Origin: Dermacentor variabilis
Lineage: Eukaryota; Arthropoda; Arachnida; Ixodida; Ixodidae
Assembly (NCBI RefSeq): GCF_050947875.1
Contig: NC_134568.1
Location: 260,396,115 to 260,460,114, forward strand
DNA length: 64,000 bases
Direction: 5' to 3'
The notes under the pieces are model-generated. The model saw only the letters and a list, made by a program, of their open reading frames with translations. It was not told the origin of the DNA and did no database searches. A program made the translations under genes and the position numbers. The first letter of the stretch is position 1. Every line of letters starts with the position of its first letter. Of the stretch, positions 55,107-64,000 are shown one piece after another.

Positions 55107-58100
55107 CTACAAGAACCAGGCTGGACGAAAATTCAGCCATACGCGTCCATCAGCCACCGACAGGAAACGACATGACCACTGTCGAAGGAACTCTTCTTCT
55201 CCAAGGAAGAACAACTCCTCCGACAGAAACGACAGTAGCTCAGAGTAGAGCCTCCCCATAAGTGGAAACAGAGCGCGGTGACGACGTCCCATGGCAACTG
55301 CCTCGCACCGGTTACGCCATAGACAGAAGGCCCCCGCAGCAATTAAAAGTCGCGCGAAGCGGCCACGTGAGCAGCGACCAGATGTAATAAAGCGGTTAAC
55401 TCCAAGGCCACGAAATCCAGTATGCACGGCCCTCCAAAATATCCTGGCAACGACGCATTGCAGCAGTACATGTTTATTGGATTCTTGAAGGGGGCAATTG
55501 GGACACTGCGAAGATGGGACAACGCCCCACCGCTCAAGCCTGTCCCGAGTTGGAAGCACTTGCCACCCTAGACGCCACATGAAGTCGCGTAGGTGGCCAG
55601 GCAAAAATGACGCCGTTATCGCATCCCACGACACATTATTGGAACGTGCGAGGCGCGCTGGGGGAACTAGAGGAAGCAGTAAGGCTGACATAGTATCTAC
55701 TACGCGGTTTTGGAGGACGTCTACATCAGGACATACCTGTTGTATGTGGCGATAAAATGCCACGGCCGTACAGTAAAATGTAGGTGCGTTTAACACTTGT
55801 GGGCCGCGATTTAAGTGTACGCCCGGTAACATGTAGCGAATTTTTGTGCCAAGGAAATAGCAAGCGAGTTCACGCGCTGGACACTGATCATGCTGTAACA
55901 GACGGAGCAGAAATCGCAGAGCAAGCAGCCGGCAGCGGACAGACACGGATGGGAAGGCGAACCCACCGCGAGAGCGTGGTTGCCCAAGCGCCGCGCGACA
56001 GACTAGTTCTGTACGGCCCGACCAGAAGAAGGCACCAAGAAGGGATTGCAAGGACCTAGTAACCCATAATGGTGGCTGTACGACGTGACAAACGTACCAC
56101 ACTCGGCCGCAAAATACAGACTGCGCTAAGTACCTTCTTTCTGATAGGGGTAAATCATAACCTTGAACATCTTCAATATTTCGCCTTACATCTTCAAGAA
56201 TTGAGAGCCACACAGAGTCTGATATGCCATTAGAGGTGTAGTCAAGGCCTAAAATGCGAAGAGAATTGCTCTTTTGAAGACGGAAAAGGGGACTTAGGCG
56301 TGTCTGTGGTGAACCAATGAACAAATAACGACATTTTGAAAAATTTAGCGCAGCACCTGAAATATTTCCGTACTCAGTGAAAATTCGAAGGCTACGGGTT
56401 AAGCTATCTTCATTCCTGAGATATAATGTGATGTCATCGGCGAAGGCTGTCACCTTCACAACACCGCTACCAGGCAGTGGGAGACCGCATACGTAAGGGT
56501 CTCTCACTATTGAGCGCAGAAATGGTTCTAGGCTGAGCACAAAAAGTACTGGGGATAGAGGGCACCCTTGACGAACGCCACGAGTAACGGGAAACGGTGC
56601 ACTTTCTCGACCATCAAGGAACAATGTACTTCGGATATTTGAATAGGTATTCCTAATAAGTTCAACAAAATTTGACGACAAGCCGAACGAGGTCAGTACA
56701 TTAAAAATGTAGTTATGTTCAAGGCGATCGAATGCCTTTTCTTGATCCAGTGAAACTAAGAGACCACGTGCCGACCTGGTCATCGTGTATGTCATTATGT
56801 CACGAGTAACGAACGAAAGACTGTGTATCTCTCTGCCAGGGACTGAGCATGCCTGATGGTGTCCTATTAGGGAAGGCATCAGGCTTCTCAAGCGCCGGGC
56901 GAGAACAGCTGTGAAGGTTTTGTAGTCGACGTTGAGAAGCGTGATTGGCCTCCATTCCTCTGGACGAACTGATGACGGATCATGCTTAGGTATCAGCACA
57001 ATACGACCGTCCCGAAAACTAAACGGGAAATCAAAGTTCTCAAAGCATTGGCTGATAACCGATACGAAAGTGGCACCAATATCTTCCCAGAACGTTAGAT
57101 AAAACTCCACGGGTAACCCGTCCGGCCCTGGGGCCGAGCCACGCTTCATAGAAGATAATGCTGCTTTCACTTCCTCGGCTGATGGTCGTGCACAAAGACG
57201 GTCAGCTACCTCGGGTGGAACCTGAGGCAGCCCACTAAGCAATGCATGAAGTCCTTGAGAGCCAGAATCTATTTGCATGGTCGTACGCGCCATGTTTTGA
57301 AAATGCGTTACAAATAGCGAATAATCACGTGTGGGAGGTGGTGTAACAGGAAGTGCTCTTGGGGCCGCAGAACCGAATGCATTCGGCTGTCTAAAAAGCG
57401 AGTTTCTTGAAAAGCGCAGAACTTCGGGGTGCGCACACGGATTACGTCTGCATCGCCAAGCAGCAGCTGACAAAGACGACGCTGCGATGAGGCGTTGGAA
57501 ACGCCTCCGTAGCTCACGCTGCCAGGACCGCATCAACGGAGTTAGTTGATTGACCCGAAGGGCGATGCGGAGCTTCGTGGCAGTATCCGCCAGTTCCTCT
57601 GACATACGTCGTCTGAGTGCACGTCCTTCAACTGAACAGTGTAGACGCCACTGCACCTTGAGCGCATCCCATGACTCTCGGTCAGATCTAGAAACAGAGG
57701 CGCCCAAAACTCGTGACAAACAAGAGCGCGAGCGCGCGTCATGTAGAACGCGCATGTCCAGACGCCAGGGTTTTACTGATGAGGAAGCAGGGAAGCGAAT
57801 TTCAAGTATTACTGGTTTGTGATCGGAAATATAAACAGGGGATGAAGGTAACGTTATCACATCAGACCGGGTGACATACTGAGCTAAACTGCTTGGCACA
57901 TAGGCACGGTCTAACCTGCTTGACGACGCACCGCGTCGCCAGGTCCAGGCAAATAAAGAACCATGAAAAAGTTGATATGTATCTAGCAACGAAAAATGCT
58001 GGACGAGGCGCCGCAACTCCCGCGCGTTCCAATCAGGGCGACCCCAGCCCGGGCCCTGCACATCTGCTCGCGTGTCTAAGACGCAGTTAAAATCCCCAAT

Positions 58101-58520
58101 GAGCACCACGTGACGGCCGTCAAGGAAATACACGTCCAGGTCACGGAAAAAATCATTGGACTTAATGGCCTGCGCGGGTCCATATATGCACAAAATCCGT
58201 AACCTAAATGAAGATAGTACACAATCAAATGCCAATATTCGCCCAGTCCCATCATAAAAGACATGATGATCTCGCAAGAGAGCTCTGTTGAAAATAATAA
58301 TACCAACTCCGCTAGATCGTGATGTAGCGAAGGAGAAGAAACAGTCTAGGTTAAAAGTGCGTTTGAAAGTAAGGACATGTCCAATGGTGAAAAAATTTGT
58401 TTCTTGTAAACACAGTATGTCACACTGTATTGCGCGGGCCACGCTGATAATTTCGGCTTGTTTTACAGGACTTCGGAACCCTTGTGCATTTAATGAAATA
58501 ATCTTCAAGGTGTCAGCCAT
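55107..58520 (-). CDS. LINE ORF2p: endonuclease and reverse transcriptase, 1137 aa
   Basis: This enzyme nicks target DNA and copies the element RNA into the site (target-primed reverse transcription). Domains in order: apurinic/apyrimidinic-type endonuclease (residues 1-240) with N11 in SLNAQG, E40 in LQETNF, D143 and N145 in GDFN, and D233-H234 in SDHKPV; a linker; reverse transcriptase (about 455-740) with SAPGPDGLPVEFY, RPITLLNVDYK, SLDQEKAFDR, RGVRQGCPLSP and catalytic FADD at 693-696; a thumb/connector; and a C-terminal zinc-like CPNC...H...C (about 1010-1030). All recognised catalytic residues are present and there is no stop. It follows ORF1 by 89 bases on the same strand. Codon use is mixed, unlike the GC-rich TPPP exons. 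I judge it potentially active. Confidence 0.93.
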   Translation of the reverse strand: MADTLKIISLNAQGFRSPVKQAEIISVARAIQCDILCLQETNFFTIGHVLTFKRTFNLDCFFSFATSRSSGVGIIIFNRALLRDHHVFYDGTGRILAFDCVLSSFRLRILCIYGPAQAIKSNDFFRDLDVYFLDGRHVVLIGDFNCVLDTRADVQGPGWGRPDWNARELRRLVQHFSLLDTYQLFHGSLFAWTWRRGASSSRLDRAYVPSSLAQYVTRSDVITLPSSPVYISDHKPVILEIRFPASSSVKPWRLDMRVLHDARSRSCLSRVLGASVSRSDRESWDALKVQWRLHCSVEGRALRRRMSEELADTATKLRIALRVNQLTPLMRSWQRELRRRFQRLIAASSLSAAAWRCRRNPCAHPEVLRFSRNSLFRQPNAFGSAAPRALPVTPPPTRDYSLFVTHFQNMARTTMQIDSGSQGLHALLSGLPQVPPEVADRLCARPSAEEVKAALSSMKRGSAPGPDGLPVEFYLTFWEDIGATFVSVISQCFENFDFPFSFRDGRIVLIPKHDPSSVRPEEWRPITLLNVDYKTFTAVLARRLRSLMPSLIGHHQACSVPGREIHSLSFVTRDIMTYTMTRSARGLLVSLDQEKAFDRLEHNYIFNVLTSFGLSSNFVELIRNTYSNIRSTLFLDGRESAPFPVTRGVRQGCPLSPVLFVLSLEPFLRSIVRDPYVCGLPLPGSGVVKVTAFADDITLYLRNEDSLTRSLRIFTEYGNISGAALNFSKCRYLFIGSPQTRLSPLFRLQKSNSLRILGLDYTSNGISDSVWLSILEDVRRNIEDVQGYDLPLSERRYLAQSVFCGRVWYVCHVVQPPLWVTRSLQSLLGAFFWSGRTELVCRAALGQPRSRGGFAFPSVSVRCRLLALRFLLRLLQHDQCPARELACYFLGTKIRYMLPGVHLNRGPQVLNAPTFYCTAVAFYRHIQQVCPDVDVLQNRVVDTMSALLLPLVPPARLARSNNVSWDAITASFLPGHLRDFMWRLGWQVLPTRDRLERWGVVPSSQCPNCPLQESNKHVLLQCVVARIFWRAVHTGFRGLGVNRFITSGRCSRGRFARLLIAAGAFCLWRNRCEAVAMGRRHRALFPLMGRLYSELLSFLSEELFFLGEEEFLRQWSCRFLSVADGRVWLNFRPAWFL

Positions 58521-58609
58521 AATTAATTAAATGTATCACCAAACTGACCTGGTCGTGTTGTTCAAGTGGGCGCCCCGGGAACAAGTCCAGGGGTTAAGCA
58601 GTCCACGCG

Positions 58610-59989
58610 TCACTTCTTCGACCCTCTCGAAGAAGGCCGAGGTTTTTTGGGCCGCTGTAACTCGGCACGGCGATCGGGGCCGCCGTCCGAGCCAGAGGCT
58701 GACGCATGAGCGCGCTTTACGTCTCGTGGGGCCGCCATTTCTATGTCGAGTTCATCCAGGCTTGGCGACAGTCCAACGCTGCTATCAACTCCGAGGCTGA
58801 AGCTGTTTTCTGATGAGGATGATGTCGGTAGCGGTAGGACGGCGGGATTGATTTCATCGTCGCCGACAACCTCGGCAGCCGGGGGCCCACCCGGATGCAA
58901 TGGCTGCGCCGCTGTAGGAGATGCAACGGAGGCGGATGAAGCCGCAGCAGACTTCGTGGGTACATCGACTGCAGCGATCGCAGAGTCAGGCGCTTTATCC
59001 GCGTTCAAAACTTTGCTGGGATCAGGAGGAGTGATGGTAGCAGCCCAAGTGGAGGCGCTTTCGGCCACAGCACGCGTGTCCTTCGCTGTTTGGAAGGCCA
59101 GCGAACATGACCTGTTGCGATCCGCCACGTCACGGTCTTCTTTTTCAGTAGAGGAGGCCGGCGAACATGACGCGCTGGGACTTCTCGAGCTGCATGCCTC
59201 TTCTTTTTCATTTCTTGACGCTAGTTCTTGCGGTGTCAGTGCAATTTCTTTGGTTATGGCCTCACGCGCAGTCGCAACCGCAGCTGACGCCTGCGGTAAG
59301 GGGGGAAAGGCCCCAGTAGCAGCGTCTGAGTATGAACGCCGCACAGGGCACGCGACTGTAGGGTGACTATCCCCGCAACGCCGACAAGGACGGTCACACC
59401 CGTCGCTTTCGTGGCCATGGACGCCACAACGGCCACAGAACGCTGCGGTGCACTGTGCACGGTAGTGGTCGCTGGAACCGCACCGACGACACACGCGTTG
59501 CAAGCCGCGGTAGTCAAACGTCACACGATGACCAGAGACTCGCAGATAATTTGGGACCGGGGTTGTGGCACTCATTTCCATACGCACGAAGCGTGTGCCC
59601 GTGAGCACGCCACGTCGTCCGCTCATGAGACCAGCATTGACAGACAGAACCTTGCCGTATGGTGAAAGTGCCTGGACGAGGACTTCGTTCGGAACGAAGG
59701 ACGGCAAAAAGAGGCAGGTTACGTTGGTTACCTGCGGGCCAACGGGAACGACGGGACAACGCTCGCCACCGATGACGAGGCAGCCAGCATCGACGATTAG
59801 AGTCATGGAAGCCATGCTCTTGACGGTGACTTGGAAGTTGAGGCCTCCCATGTGCTGAACGCAGTAGACCTCAGAGAGGCCAACTATTGAGGCCGTCGCG
59901 TCGACGACGGTCTCGGGACCATTCCCCGTAGGGACAACAACATCGAAGACGTGGGCCTTCGAGGGAGTCCATGACGCTGTAGGCGCCAT
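58610..59989 (-). CDS. LINE ORF1p: nucleic-acid-binding protein with three CCHC knuckles, 459 aa
   Basis: ORF1 proteins coat the element RNA. The N-terminal 150 residues resemble the partial-repeat/RRM-like region of Tx1-type ORF1 (LFLPSFVPNEVLVQALSPYG near 93-112). Three zinc knuckles follow: C167-C170-H175-C180 (CRRCGSSDHYRAQC), C185-C188-H193-C198 (CGRCGVHGHESDGC) and C202-C205-H209-C214 (CRRCGDSHPTVAC). The remainder is low-complexity, rich in A/S/P, ending in a basic tail (RPKKPRPSSRGSKK). Start at ATG 59989, the only one preceding the conserved part. The frame is open throughout. Long open frames on the opposite strand (58743-59366) are shadows. Confidence 0.9.
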   Translation of the reverse strand: MAPTASWTPSKAHVFDVVVPTGNGPETVVDATASIVGLSEVYCVQHMGGLNFQVTVKSMASMTLIVDAGCLVIGGERCPVVPVGPQVTNVTCLFLPSFVPNEVLVQALSPYGKVLSVNAGLMSGRRGVLTGTRFVRMEMSATTPVPNYLRVSGHRVTFDYRGLQRVCRRCGSSDHYRAQCTAAFCGRCGVHGHESDGCDRPCRRCGDSHPTVACPVRRSYSDAATGAFPPLPQASAAVATAREAITKEIALTPQELASRNEKEEACSSRSPSASCSPASSTEKEDRDVADRNRSCSLAFQTAKDTRAVAESASTWAATITPPDPSKVLNADKAPDSAIAAVDVPTKSAAASSASVASPTAAQPLHPGGPPAAEVVGDDEINPAVLPLPTSSSSENSFSLGVDSSVGLSPSLDELDIEMAAPRDVKRAHASASGSDGGPDRRAELQRPKKPRPSSRGSKK

Positions 59990-60100
59990 GGCGTGAGAGG
60001 TGGACGACCCCGACGTGGAACACGCAGGGGCGTCGGTAGAAACGCTTGTTCCGTGCTCCTTCTTCTATGCCGAGACTATGCCTACTACCAAAGTTCCTGG

Positions 60101-60660
60101 TCAAGTGTTATAAGCGTACGTGTTGTATGGTCTGTTGCAGGAGCCGAGTATCTACATGGAAGCGTGTTTGTGGCACAAGTGGAATTGATATGTTCAGTCT
60201 ACTCTTGTCACATATATTATAACAAATAGGAAATGTCATGGGTGTCGTCGCGATGAATTTCACTGGCAAAGTAAGTTCTTTAGTTAAATTCAATAAAATC
60301 GCTTAAGATAATTTTTATTTTGCGAATAGAACAGCAGGTAAAAATGCAGATTTTGTGCACTTAGGGAATCAATGGAAGGTACGCTTTCACAGACAGCAAG
60401 CCGAACTGGCGCCTTACAACGCGTTGCGCACTGAAAGAGTTCAGTAAGCTTCAGTTACAAACGTGTCACTCAGCCACCATGATGGATTTGGCCGAGCAAG
60501 CGGAAGTTGTATTAATGCGAAATCATTATATATGTCCGATGAGGTAGAAAAGCCGGCGTTGTCCGTAATGAGTGGTACATAGATAATCATCATCAGTGAC
60601 GTCATCTGCGTCTTGTATAATGTCAGTAGTAATACAGAAGTAAAGTTAGAACAAGTTTAG
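60101..60660. other. No recognisable feature
   Basis: AT-rich flank between the LINE 5' end and the minisatellite. Confidence 0.5.
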
Positions 60661-61330
60661 TAAGGTGATTTGAGGTGGAGTGAATTAAGGTGAAGTGAAT
60701 CAAGGTGAAGTGAATCACGGGGAATTAAAGTGGATTAAGGTTGGAACAAACTAGAGCAAGGTGGATTAAGGTTGGAACAAATTAGAGCAAGGTGGATTAA
60801 GGTTGGTACAAATAAAGCAAGGCAGATTAAGGTGGATTAACGTTGATATGAATTAGAGCACGGTGGAATAAAGTGAATTAGGTTGGATTGTTGATACAAA
60901 CTAGAGCAAGGTGAATTAAGGATGGTACAAATTAGTGCAAGGTGGATTAAGGTTGGTACAAATTAAGGCAAAGCGGATTAACGTGGATTAATGTGAATTA
61001 AAATTGATACAAATTAGAGCAGGCGGATTAACGTGGATTAAGGTTGGTACAAACTAGAGCAAGGTGGATTAAGGTTGGTACAGACAAAGCAATACAGATT
61101 AAAGTGGAATAAAGTGGATTAAGGTTTATATAAATTAGAGCAAGGTGGATTAAGGCTGAAACAAATTAGAGCAAGGTAAATTAAGCTAGATTAAGGTTGG
61201 TACAAATAAAGCAAGACAGGTTAAAGTGGATTAAGGTGGATTAAGGTTGCTAGAAATTAGAGCAAGGCGGATTAATGTGGATTAAGGTTGATACAAATTA
61301 AAGCAAGGCTATATAAATGGAATTAATCTG
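60661..61330. repeat. Degenerate minisatellite, unit about 31 bp
   Basis: Around twenty imperfect copies of a unit like GGTGGATTAAGGTTGGTACA followed by AATTAGAGCAA. Units vary by substitution (GGTTGATAC, GGTTGGAAC) and by loss of the AATTAGAGCAA part, giving shorter GTGGATTAA sub-repeats. No open frame runs through it. Confidence 0.93.
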
Positions 61331-61422
61331 GATTGATTTGATTGATTGATTGACTGACTGACTGACTGACTGACTGACTGACTGACTGACTGACTGACTG
61401 ACTGACTGACTGACTGACTGAC

Positions 61423-61452
<30 letters not shown>
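61331..61452. repeat. (GATT)n-(GACT)n-(GATT)n microsatellite
   Basis: About four GATT units, then about 17 GACT units, then about seven GATT units. The symmetrical switch suggests an internal mutation spread by slippage. Confidence 0.97.
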
Positions 61453-61454
<2 letters not shown>

Positions 61455-63580
61455 CAGCGTTTTTGCGATCAGCTCCCATCGGTATAAGTGTGCGGCCACG
61501 GCAGTATAGGAAAAGGAATCCACGGCCTTCTGCTGAGCATCACAGTGCTCCGGCCATGGCCGCTGAGTCACCGCGGTCAGTATTCGAAAGGGAACGAATG
61601 AACCTGACAACATGTACATGGGCGAGCGGATAAATTAGGCGTGCAAAAAATAGGGTGAAAACACGCGCTTGACCAGCTCTGACCTCTCAGTGACAGCAAG
61701 CAAGGGGCGGTCGTGTAATATTTCAGTTCTGTTGGTTCCCCATTATCTGACTGCTGCCACGCACGATGTGCTGATGGAACTCGCTGCGACTCCCCCTACT
61801 CCCTTCTTTCTTTTTTTTTTCTTTTGTGACTCGACATCATGCACTAGAAGCTCTTAAGCATGCATTAGCCGAGGTGTCTGTGTAAGACGCTGATAAAAAT
61901 GACTGCCGGCAACTAGCGTGCAACCGCTTATCTCGAAGGTCACGCTTCGAGAGTTTATCTGCGGAATTTCGAGATGGAGCTCTCTTTGTCAGCGACACTC
62001 CGCGTAGAGGTAACAAGCCGTGCTCTCGATTGCGCGTCATACAATGCAAGGGCCTAGACTTGCTAACGGGATCGCAATTGAGAACAGCGGGAATAACAAC
62101 GTGCATTTCTTACTTCCAGGCTATCCCGTGTCGTTAAAAAAAGTTATTGAAAGCCGCCCTGTGCGACACCGGTCTGTAGGACGCGTGCAGGTTCGCCGTT
62201 TCGCTCAAGTCGTTCAGGTGGAACAGTTGTCGGTCGAGCTTGCCAGATTAAATCCGTCTGAGCCAACGCACCACAACCACCAACGGAGCTGCCTTTGACG
62301 ATAAATTATTTATTCTCAAACCTGGAATCTTTCAGGGGTCATGTCCCCATCCATCGCTCGTTTATGCGCGCAACTGCGAGGGCAAATAGGCTGACCTCTG
62401 CTACTGAGTAAAAAATGTTACGAAAGCTTTTAAAAATAATTGTTTATTTTATTCCTATGAGCTGTAACCGACCGACGAGTACATCCTACACGTTTCCCTT
62501 GATTCCTTCCATGTAGTATATATATATAGCATAAAAGTAGTTCGCTTTTAGACCTATCTTCCTGCACATATCAATGAGGCCGCACATCTCGTAGGTATTA
62601 GCGATTTCGTTCTTGCGAAGCACGTGGTAACATTTGCGTGCGTAATTCAAAGGCTATTTGTTATGAAACTCGCCATATGTTGTCTTTTGCTAATATTTTT
62701 TCGTTAACCACTTTTCTCTGTAATGCGGTATCGCTGTGGAGACCAACAATTACAGTGTACTAGTTTTACTGCACTCACTACATCGCGGTGATAAGCTGTG
62801 CTCTTAAAGAAATTACTGCTGCCTTTCCGCGGACCTTAGTGCGCCTTCAATAAACTCGAACATAAAGACATGTTCGGAATTCCATGGAACTCACTGTATC
62901 AATCAATCTTCCTGCGCTTATCGGTTAATTCGCTCTCGATACCATCTCTATGCATTAGCTAGATCAGTCGGTCGAGCGACTTCCCTAGAATCGCGGTGGT
63001 GAATAATTTAATATATTCAGATGGGGACGAACTTCACATGCAATAGTAATTTGTCCTTAACATTTGCACTGGTCTGTGAAGCCTTTCTAGTATGCTTTCA
63101 AGATATCTTATTATATTTTGTTTTTGTTTTTTGCATTGGTTTGTGTCAACTTGTCTGGAGCCTCTTGTGTGTCATGTGTCCTATCAGGCAATAAAAAAGA
63201 AAGAGGCTTATAGAAGAACGCAAAGGTGTGCACACAAATCTAGTAGGTAGCAGCCGTAATTCGCGGAGTGCATGCCAGATGTCGCCTCGTAGCAAACATA
63301 CTGGCGCCACCAATAAGACGCGTATATAGTATCTGCGCCTTGCTAGCGCAAAGTTCGTCAACGTGTGCCTGAAGCGGCGATTGATGAGCAAGAGTACACG
63401 TACTGTATACATGACAGTGGCACCGTATGCAAGAGAGACCTGAACTGGCTGGCCCAAGTCCTTCCAGACGCAGTTCTTTGCGAAGAGATTTTAGCAAGTT
63501 CCTTCAACTGCGAGGGTTTCTTTTCTGACGCAGACGTTTGGGTTTGTTTTGTCGCTTCGTGCCACTTTCAGGTAGCCGCC

Positions 63581-63582
<2 letters not shown>
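61453..63582. other. No recognisable feature apart from short homopolymers
   Basis: Directly after the GATT array, GGACAGCGTTTTTGCGATCA resembles the flank at 51741. The rest of this 2.1 kb shows no domain-bearing frame. AATAAA-like words and a poly-T run (61808-61820) occur. Confidence 0.4.

Positions 63583-63647
<65 letters not shown>
63583..63647. repeat. (TA)n microsatellite
   Basis: About 32 uninterrupted AT units. It produces artificial IYIYIY translations on both strands. Confidence 0.98.
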
Positions 63648-63652
<5 letters not shown>

Positions 63653-64000
63653 AGGCAGAGAGGAAGGTAGACGCCAATTTTCTTTTTCATGAGCGCTATA
63701 TAGTTTCTATAGAGGACTTTCCACATTCCGAAGTCAACTTTTGCAAGGGTAGCCTACGTGAGCAGGCTGCCCCCAGAGGCGGCTTATACGAGTGTATAGT
63801 ACAGCGGCAACCAGCTAGTGCAGAAGCAGGAACTCGTCGCGCACTCATGCCCGCTTGAACGGACTGCGCCGGCAGGAGAGGCACGAAGAAGCGAGTACTA
63901 AAAAAAAAAAAGTGCCAATGTAAACTCGAAGACGCAAGCGGTGGCGTTTGTTTCTAATGATTTGCACAAGCGCCCGCACGCGTGCATGCGGGAGGCGCTC
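63648..64000. other. No recognisable feature
   Basis: Short noncoding end of the window, with a poly-A run at 63900-63911. Confidence 0.5.

Larger units (their letters stand above)
54707..60100 (-). mobile_element. L1/Tx1-like LINE copy 1, apparently full length with intact ORFs
   Basis: ORF1 and ORF2 are both uninterrupted. The 3' UTR (55106-54707) has AATAAA at 54726-54721 on the minus strand and ends without poly-A. The 5' boundary is not sharply visible; I place it near 60100, about 110 bases before the ORF1 start, by loss of GC-rich composition. Endonuclease type, one RT with FADD, a C-terminal CCHC and ORF1 with three CCHC knuckles suggest the L1/Tx1 group. The clade is inferred from motif style. 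Confidence 0.88.

Noticed and set aside
60661..61330. Considered as a CRISPR-like array
   Set aside because: Units are contiguous and diverged with no unique spacers, in an animal genome; it is a minisatellite.
61323..61619. Frame with SINQSINQ/SVSQSVSQ repeats
   Set aside because: Translation of the GATT/GACT microsatellite, not a protein repeat.

Overview
The window looks like nuclear DNA of a hard tick (Ixodidae). It is dense with degraded transposable elements, repeatedly carries a tRNA-headed SINE of the kind known from ticks (Ruka-like), and holds one intron-rich animal gene. No bacterial operon, CRISPR array, rRNA or free-standing tRNA gene was seen. The tick assignment rests on recognising repeat families from memory; genus and species cannot be fixed from the sequence.

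Host gene. The one host gene I can assemble is on the minus strand. It is a tubulin polymerization-promoting protein (TPPP/p25-alpha; ringmaker-type in flies) with coding exons at 34294-34077, 31682-31550 and 25988-25806. Splice sites and codon phases agree at both junctions and give 177 residues plus stop. An unrecognised open exon upstream (36960-36619, 114 codons, CpG-rich surroundings) ends in phase 0. It could splice in frame onto the TPPP start exon, whose ATG directly follows a splice-acceptor AG. That would give a TPPP isoform with an acidic, coiled-coil-prone N-terminal extension, which is the most interesting biological hypothesis here. The TPPP introns hold a TTAA-flanked MITE, a short inverted-repeat element and SINEs.

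Left third (1-19900). This is a graveyard of nested elements: a long hairpin (1.4 kb); a Tigger/pogo DNA transposon with clear terminal inverted repeats and a one-base homopolymer frameshift (2.8-4.5 kb); a second Tigger-like element split by a CR1/Jockey-like LINE (5.5-8.3 kb); a terminal-inverted-repeat element whose ends (8.7 and 13.26 kb) enclose a minus-strand Ty3/gypsy element; and a plus-strand Ty3/gypsy pol pseudogene interrupted by a SINE (16.3-18.4 kb). LINE RNase H fragments lie at 14.5-15.3 and 19.6-19.9 kb.

Right third (41500-64000). This has several SINEs, including one inserted into another with a perfect 14-bp target-site duplication; a decayed RTE-type LINE (46.0-49.1 kb); two 3' LINE fragments; and the best-preserved element, an L1/Tx1-like LINE with intact ORF1 (459 aa) and ORF2 (1137 aa) at about 60.1-54.7 kb. 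That LINE is joined head-to-tail, with no gap, to a 5'-truncated near-identical copy (54.7-52.7 kb). A degenerate minisatellite of about 31 bp and a GATT/GACT tetranucleotide array follow at 60.66-61.45 kb.

Coordinates of decayed elements are approximate unless a terminal repeat or target-site duplication is stated.
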